This document shows, piece by piece, positions 59,495 through 64,000 of a stretch of DNA of 64,000 nt. This stretch comes from QYOJ01 sp043810345 (lineage in GTDB: Bacteria; Bacteroidota; Bacteroidia; Bacteroidales; FEN-979). Both the position numbers and the translations under genes were made by a program. The notes beneath the pieces are model-generated. The model saw nothing but the letters and a program-made list of their open reading frames with translations, was not told where the DNA came from and ran no database searches. The DNA lies in the NCBI GenBank assembly GCA_043810345.1, contig JBDROF010000067.1, positions 1 to 64,000 of the forward strand, given 5' to 3'. Positions within the stretch are counted from its first letter, which is position 1. Every line of letters begins with the position of its first letter.

Positions 59495-61611
59495 TAAAAC
59501 AGCTCCCGATTATCTTCGATGGCAGCCTGTTTCATCAGTGCCTCGTAGAGGGAGTTTGAAACGCGGTTGTTCCATCCCTGCTTATCCACCCGATCTTCGT
59601 AAACGAAGTCCTCTTTTAAAGGAGCCTCGATGATATCGTCAATGACCACAACGTAGATACCAAAGTTGCCCTGGAGCGGACCCTGCATTGGCCCGGCAGG
59701 AAGGGTAAAGAGCTCACCCAACACCTCGTTTTCCCTGGCGATGGTGGCACGGTTCATCCCGGAGAAGGTCACTGTTGCGGTATCCACCCTAACGCTGTAA
59801 GTAGTGGCAAGATCGTTCAGATCGTTTATCCTTTGCATTGCCTCTTTCAACTGACCGGCCACGATCTCAATTTTTTTCAGGTTTTTCACGCTGGGTTCGA
59901 TCCTGCTTTTCAGCTTATTCAGCGGTTGTGTTCCTTTCGGATACCGGTCTTTCAGCAAAGCCACAGCGTAGATGCCCTGCAGGTCGAATACAGGGGAGAC
60001 CTCACCAACCCTGGTCTGTTCAGCAAAAGACCACCGTACCATGTTCCTGGCATTTTTCAATCCCTGTACGGTATTGTCCATTAATTTTACATTCTGAGCC
60101 TGACGCTTGAATACGCCGGCAGCAACGGCACCGGTATCGAAGGCCTCAGGGGTTTTGTAAGTGCCGGCAAACATACTCGCCTGGGTGTACTTATCCTGGA
60201 ACGTTTGGTTGCTGGGTTCGATACTTCGCTGGAGGATGGCGGCCTTTACCTTTGACTGATCAGGGGATTTCTCTGTCAGCTTGAAAAGGGAGTATCCCAA
60301 TCGTGTCTCCACGATCTTCACATCATTGGGTTTCATCGTAATGCCGGCCTCAAAGAAGGGACTCACATTGGGATTCCCATCCGGGAACCAGGGGAGGACG
60401 CCTCCGTCATCTTTAGCGGTCGGATAATCGGAAACCTTTTTGGTTACCTCTTCAAACCGTGCCGGGTTGGCCTTCAGGACTGCCATCAAACTGTCAGCTT
60501 TCCGTTTGGCCTGCTCCTGGGTTCGGGTAACATCCTCACTGATTCCCATTCCTGCCCAGGTGACCAGCAACTGGGAGCCCTGCATGGAGTCAGGCCGTTC
60601 GGCCGTAGCCATCAGTTTCGCCATGTACCAGGCTTCGTTCTCCTGGAATGGAGGAATGACCTTCCCTACCGGAGAGTTGAACAGCAGCGAGTCAAGCTCT
60701 TTGGGAAGTACCCCTTTGTGGATGAATCCGGTGTCGTACTTCTGATCCGAATTGGCATTCACGAAGGTCATCGGATCCTTGATCATTTCAAAATCACGAT
60801 ACAGCCTGGAAACATCCTCCGCAATATCCTTTTGGTCCTGTGCCGAAGGTTTCACCTCAAACATCACATATTCCAGATCGACAATAGGTTCATCATTGAA
60901 GAAATAGATCTTGTTCTTTTCGTAAAACTTGTTGTAATCTTCCTCTGTCAGGACGACAGCACTGTCGGGAATGGTGTAAAAGTTTGGTGAAATATATCTG
61001 ATATTCAATGATTTGTTTTGCAGTTCGTGCTGTTTCCGCAAGATCTGTTTGGGCACATAATAGGATTTGCTGATCAGGTTGATGAATTTGTTTTCCAGCC
61101 GGTCCTCTTTGATAGCCTTTTCAAACTGTAGCCACTGTGTTCTGGCTTTTGGCTCCATTCGGTCGAGGTTACGCAAGTAGTTCAGTACGATAGCCGGATC
61201 ATACTCACCGGTATTGGGATCTTTGAAATACTGGAGGATATACCGGTGCGGATTGCGTCCCTGCACCTGTTCAAATAGCTCTTCCGGCGAAACAGCCATC
61301 CCAAGCTTGTCCAGTTCTTCCCCGATCACCAGGTTTCTGACCATCGTATTCCAGGTGTTTTGCCTGACCTGGTACGCCATCTCTTCAGAAACCCGGTCGG
61401 TACCAGTATTCTCCCGTTGAAATTCCAGGTTCTCCTCTACCTTGTTGTTGAAATCCGTGTAGGGAATCTCCTCTCCGTTCACAGATCCAATGTCGGTGTT
61501 TGGACGGGATTGGCTCCCTCCAAAGTCCCCGATCACAAAAGCCGCAATAGCTACACCCACAATGATCACTGCCAGCGCTGAATGTTTTCTGATTTTTCCG
61601 ATTATCGCCAT
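59491..61611 (-). CDS. PpiD/SurA-like peptidyl-prolyl isomerase
   Basis: 706 residues from the ATG at 61611; the ten codons upstream overlap the promoter. One N-terminal membrane segment (ALAVIIVGVAIAAFVIGDF) is followed by a SurA_N-like region (IGSVNGEEIPYTDFNNKVEE). A parvulin-like rotamase region lies at about 330-460 (GGVLPWFPDGNPNVSPFFEA, VETRLGYSLFKL), and a C-terminal chaperone part completes it. It is expected as a periplasmic foldase for outer-membrane proteins, fitting its place beside lptC and an outer-membrane gene. Confidence 0.93.
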   Translation of the reverse strand: MAIIGKIRKHSALAVIIVGVAIAAFVIGDFGGSQSRPNTDIGSVNGEEIPYTDFNNKVEENLEFQRENTGTDRVSEEMAYQVRQNTWNTMVRNLVIGEELDKLGMAVSPEELFEQVQGRNPHRYILQYFKDPNTGEYDPAIVLNYLRNLDRMEPKARTQWLQFEKAIKEDRLENKFINLISKSYYVPKQILRKQHELQNKSLNIRYISPNFYTIPDSAVVLTEEDYNKFYEKNKIYFFNDEPIVDLEYVMFEVKPSAQDQKDIAEDVSRLYRDFEMIKDPMTFVNANSDQKYDTGFIHKGVLPKELDSLLFNSPVGKVIPPFQENEAWYMAKLMATAERPDSMQGSQLLVTWAGMGISEDVTRTQEQAKRKADSLMAVLKANPARFEEVTKKVSDYPTAKDDGGVLPWFPDGNPNVSPFFEAGITMKPNDVKIVETRLGYSLFKLTEKSPDQSKVKAAILQRSIEPSNQTFQDKYTQASMFAGTYKTPEAFDTGAVAAGVFKRQAQNVKLMDNTVQGLKNARNMVRWSFAEQTRVGEVSPVFDLQGIYAVALLKDRYPKGTQPLNKLKSRIEPSVKNLKKIEIVAGQLKEAMQRINDLNDLATTYSVRVDTATVTFSGMNRATIARENEVLGELFTLPAGPMQGPLQGNFGIYVVVIDDIIEAPLKEDFVYEDRVDKQGWNNRVSNSLYEALMKQAAIEDNRELFY

Positions 61612-61638
61612 TCTAAAATAGTTTTGAAAAATAGGGGG

Positions 61639-61646
61639 CAAAAGTA
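61639..61646 (-). promoter_or_regulatory. -7 box of the PpiD-like gene
   Basis: TACTTTTG on the minus strand, exact match, 28 bp before the ATG at 61611. It rules out the earlier in-frame start at 61641. Confidence 0.6.
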
Positions 61647-61774
61647 CATCATTATGATGAAACCACCAAGTGAAATGATGCTTATAGTCATGAAGGTTAT
61701 GGAGTCATGAAAGTCAAGGAGGGATGAAGGGATGGAATCGATTTCGGGTTTTTGTGTTATAGTGGCTAAAAAAA

Positions 61775-61801
61775 GAAATCGAAAATCGAAAATCGAAAAT
61801 C
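61775..61801. repeat. gaaaatc heptamers between lptC and ppiD
   Basis: One partial and three perfect gaaaatc units, then gaattaatcggacatc, which is shared with 24592-24606 and with the insertion in the alcohol dehydrogenase. The array is within 20 bp of the lptC stop. Confidence 0.8.
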
Positions 61802-61818
61802 GAATTAATCGGACATCT

Positions 61819-62388
61819 CTATATCGAGTCATCCTCCACTCGCATCTCCCCCCTGGGGTGGAGGATCCGGTAGTTGGTAAAGGTTTCGTTCGACTCCAGT
61901 CCGGTTCCGTACAATACTTTATCAGGAGTGGTAATCTTCACAGGCGCGTCGGTACGGATGGTGTGTCTCACTTCGTCCCAGATCAACACATCGGTATTGA
62001 GTTGTTCGTTTTTGAATTCGTTCCGAACCACTACGTTTCCTTTAGCCTCCATGATCCTGGATGATTCCATCCGTTTTCCGTAATCAGCTGTGATGGTCGT
62101 CTCTGTTCGCTGTGTCGAATCAAACATCTCAGCCCGGAATCCCTCCGGGAATTCCAACCACGTGGCTTTACCTTCGAACCGGTGGACGGATGGGCCGGTA
62201 ACACGGGCCTGGAGGGTTCCAGAATCGCTGAAAATTACATCGATGTCTATCGCGGTCATCAAGGCCTGCTGGATGGAGTCGACCGGTGTTTGTGCGGTTT
62301 CGATCACTTGGCGGCATCCCTGAAATGTGATCCAAAGCAACAGGATCGTAATTCCAGTACTTGATAACCTGGCAACCACTGTTTTCAA
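61819..62388 (-). CDS. lptC: LptC-like LPS export lipoprotein
   Basis: 189 residues with lipobox FQGC (Cys25). The repeated beta-strand pattern of the Lpt jelly-roll is visible: IDVIFSDSGTLQARVTGPSV, GKATWLEFPEGFRAEMFDST, GNVVVRNEFKNEQLNTDVLI. Expected in the periplasm as part of the LptB2FGC-A-D bridge that moves lipopolysaccharide to the outer membrane. It starts 2 bp after the stop of the upstream barrel gene. The lipid anchor replaces the usual membrane helix. Confidence 0.88.
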   Translation of the reverse strand: MKTVVARLSSTGITILLLWITFQGCRQVIETAQTPVDSIQQALMTAIDIDVIFSDSGTLQARVTGPSVHRFEGKATWLEFPEGFRAEMFDSTQRTETTITADYGKRMESSRIMEAKGNVVVRNEFKNEQLNTDVLIWDEVRHTIRTDAPVKITTPDKVLYGTGLESNETFTNYRILHPRGEMRVEDDSI

Positions 62389-62390
62389 TG

Positions 62391-63668
62391 TTAGTAATAC
62401 TTACGTTTGATAAACCATCGTTCGTAAATGGAGAATCCGATGATGAAGCGCAGGTAGGTTTCCCTGATCAGGTCGGCCTCGGTGGTGCCCCTGATCCCTG
62501 CCTGGGCAGATATATTCAAGGCGGTTTTCACCCCTCTGAGCGGTAACCCGAATCCCACCGTAACCGCAAACTCATTGAGTTGTTTCCCCCGGAGTTTGAG
62601 GTAGGTGTTGTTATATATGAAACCCACGCGGTACCTGACCCGTTTGAAGTAGTTGTTGTAACTATTGATATCGGGCAGGAATTCTGCACCGGCGCTGATC
62701 TGCTGACTGTCCACCAGGGAGTCGGCGAGGTCAAACGCCGTGAATTTTTTCCAGTTGGCCCATCGGTAATCGATACTGAAAAGCCATTTCTCAGGTTTCT
62801 CGAGTCCGATCCCACCACCAGCCATCAGCGGAATCACGATCTTTCCTTTGTATCCCTCTGCTACATCCAGGGTGTCCTTGGGGTATTCGATTCCCGATCC
62901 TCCGATGAAGAACGTGTGCGCCACATAGTCGGTTTGAGCACTCATTTTCGACTCCAGGGCAACTACAGCTCCGGCATTGAAAAGCAGGTCATTCTTCAGC
63001 TTTCCGTGATACTGAATGCCATAATTGAAATAGATGTCATCTATGGTGACATTGTTTTTTGCCTTGACATTTGAGTAGTAGATCGAATCGGGGAAGAGTA
63101 CCACTGCTTCCCGTTCCATGTTTCCGAAGAGGTAAGAGAAGTTGAAGCCGATGGAGAAACTTTTCCAGAGTTTAAATCCGTTGCCCCAGTAAAACCGGTT
63201 GATCCCGCCGGATCCTCTGTAGATCCTGGCTACCTGTCCAATCCCTTCATAGCTCTCGAGGTTTACCACGTTGTATCCCACATCGCTGTAAGGGACCAAC
63301 CCCAGGCTCATCCGCCACCATTTCGTGACAGGTATTCCAAAGAGAACATACCCAAGGGAAGCGTAATTCCGTGTAACCGTTTGCAGGTTGGAGGAGAGCT
63401 GAACGATATCGGCATTGAATCCCCCTTCAAAAACAAAGGACAGAGAGTCGAAAGCGGTATAGGAGGCGGGATTGCCATAGTTGATATGGTACGGGCTGCG
63501 AATCGCATAAGAGGTTTGTCCCATGGAGAGATTCCAGGCGTTGTTGTTGTCGGCCAGATCGCCAATACCAAAACGGGAGTAAGGAGAGGCGATACGAATC
63601 TGGGCCACGGTGGCAATGGTTATCAGACAACCGATAAGCAAAAAAAGGAACCTGGATTTATGTAGCAT
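62391..63668 (-). CDS. Outer-membrane beta-barrel protein
   Basis: 425 residues with a signal peptide (RFLFLLIGCLITIATVAQ) and repeated amphipathic strands. The N-terminal IASPYSRFGIGDLADNNNAW is characteristic of an uncharacterised Bacteroidota outer-membrane family found next to coaX and lptC. The C-terminal FIIGFSIYERWFIKRKYY is barrel-like. FadL-like overall by eye, but substrate unknown. The start overlaps the coaX stop by 11 bp. Confidence 0.8.
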   Translation of the reverse strand: MLHKSRFLFLLIGCLITIATVAQIRIASPYSRFGIGDLADNNNAWNLSMGQTSYAIRSPYHINYGNPASYTAFDSLSFVFEGGFNADIVQLSSNLQTVTRNYASLGYVLFGIPVTKWWRMSLGLVPYSDVGYNVVNLESYEGIGQVARIYRGSGGINRFYWGNGFKLWKSFSIGFNFSYLFGNMEREAVVLFPDSIYYSNVKAKNNVTIDDIYFNYGIQYHGKLKNDLLFNAGAVVALESKMSAQTDYVAHTFFIGGSGIEYPKDTLDVAEGYKGKIVIPLMAGGGIGLEKPEKWLFSIDYRWANWKKFTAFDLADSLVDSQQISAGAEFLPDINSYNNYFKRVRYRVGFIYNNTYLKLRGKQLNEFAVTVGFGLPLRGVKTALNISAQAGIRGTTEADLIRETYLRFIIGFSIYERWFIKRKYY

Positions 63669-64000
63669 GCTGCAGATTGTATTCGAGAATGTGTTTCAGT
63701 CCAACCATCACGATATTTGAGAGTGCAAAGATGCGAATTTTGAGGAGTTTATCCAAATATTCCATATCCCCTCCGCTCAGGATCACCTGGAGATCCGGAT
63801 AGCTCTTCCTGTACTGTTCGATGATCCCGGTTACCTCCGCTACCACTCCGTACACAGCACCCGAAAGCATCGATTCCCGGGTATCCAGGCCGGTGAGGTT
63901 CCCGGGCTCCTGAAGTTCTAATAACGGGAGTTTCCGGGTAAACGTATGCATGGCTCTCAGACGCATCTGCAATCCGGGAGCGATGGCGCCTCCCAAGTAT
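63658..64000 (-). CDS. coaX: Type III pantothenate kinase, C-terminal part (cut by window edge)
   Basis: Phosphorylates pantothenate, first step of CoA synthesis. The last 113 codons are present; the N-terminus lies beyond 64000. YLGGAIAPGLQMRLRAMHTF and LPLLEL match the pantothenate/ribose-binding end of CoaX. ESMLSGAVYGVVAEVTGIIE and VILSGGDMEYLDKLL complete the actin-like fold. It leads into the outer-membrane, lptC and ppiD genes on the same strand. Confidence 0.93.
   Translation of the reverse strand, partial: YLGGAIAPGLQMRLRAMHTFTRKLPLLELQEPGNLTGLDTRESMLSGAVYGVVAEVTGIIEQYRKSYPDLQVILSGGDMEYLDKLLKIRIFALSNIVMVGLKHILEYNLQHAT

Noticed and set aside
61612..61641. Ten-residue upstream extension of the PpiD-like protein
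   Set aside because: It overlaps a TACTTTTG promoter box; the ATG at 61611 begins the conserved MAIIGKIRKHSALAV.

Overview
The window is a piece of a Bacteroidota chromosome, probably Bacteroidales-like; I cannot place the family. Evidence is the Bacteroidota promoter signature (TAnnTTTG at -7, often TTTG/TTG about 20 bp upstream) in front of many genes, a type IX secretion sorting domain on the S8 protease, an S46 dipeptidyl-peptidase, a DUF4270 lipoprotein, an HU-CCDC81/SPOR protein, a cysteine-poor DksA/TraR protein, a eukaryote-like citrate synthase and a type-2 isoleucyl-tRNA synthetase.

Layout. 1-6 kb: zinc alcohol dehydrogenase (cut by the window edge), NDH-2, and a purine/GTPase operon (hpt-adk-obgE-PAP2) divergent from purE. 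6-11 kb: methylmalonyl-CoA mutase small and large subunits with a stand-alone response regulator between them. 11-17 kb: TIGR01777 epimerase, DPP11-like S46 peptidase, trmB, an HU-like/SPOR protein, kdsB and a deoxynucleoside kinase. 17.3-18.7 kb: an IS110-family insertion sequence whose left end folds like a bridge-RNA locus. 19-27 kb: nfo, a T9SS-exported subtilase, a membrane protein, an epimerase and a DUF2062-SDR fusion. 27-31.5 kb: an ECF sigma/FecR/STN signalling operon whose outer-membrane partner is a GLQIGG-repeat protein rather than a TonB receptor, plus a decayed paralogue. 31.8-41 kb: citrate synthase and malate dehydrogenase, DUF2809, S41 protease, sodB, and glmS-DUF4270-GT5. 41-45 kb: an accessory cluster of small exported proteins, two paralogous lipoproteins and a probable barrel protein. 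45-48 kb: proline dehydrogenase and the DUF177-rpmF-plsX-fabH fatty-acid cluster. 48-52 kb: TlpA lipoprotein, GlpM-like membrane protein and a broken MATE transporter. 52-64 kb: ileS-dksA/traR-lspA-M23, atpDC, a PKD lipoprotein, a PpiD-like foldase, LptC, an outer-membrane protein and the 3' end of coaX.

The most striking feature is not a gene. About twenty short tandem-repeat arrays, mostly 7-mers and 8-mers with different unit sequences, sit at gene borders. Several enter coding sequence: they lie inside an in-frame insertion in the alcohol dehydrogenase, encode the hydrophobic core of the DPP11 signal peptide, form part of the linker of the DUF2062-SDR fusion, and supply the last codons and stop of several genes. 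Because 7 and 8 are not multiples of 3, arrays whose unit contains a stop triplet put stops in all three frames. Decayed genes (O-methyltransferase, alpha/beta hydrolase, MATE, LA_2272-like, a T9SS C-terminus) are scattered among them, suggesting a chromosome with ongoing deletion and repeat turnover.

All calls rest on reading the sequence and the conceptual translations; no database search was run.
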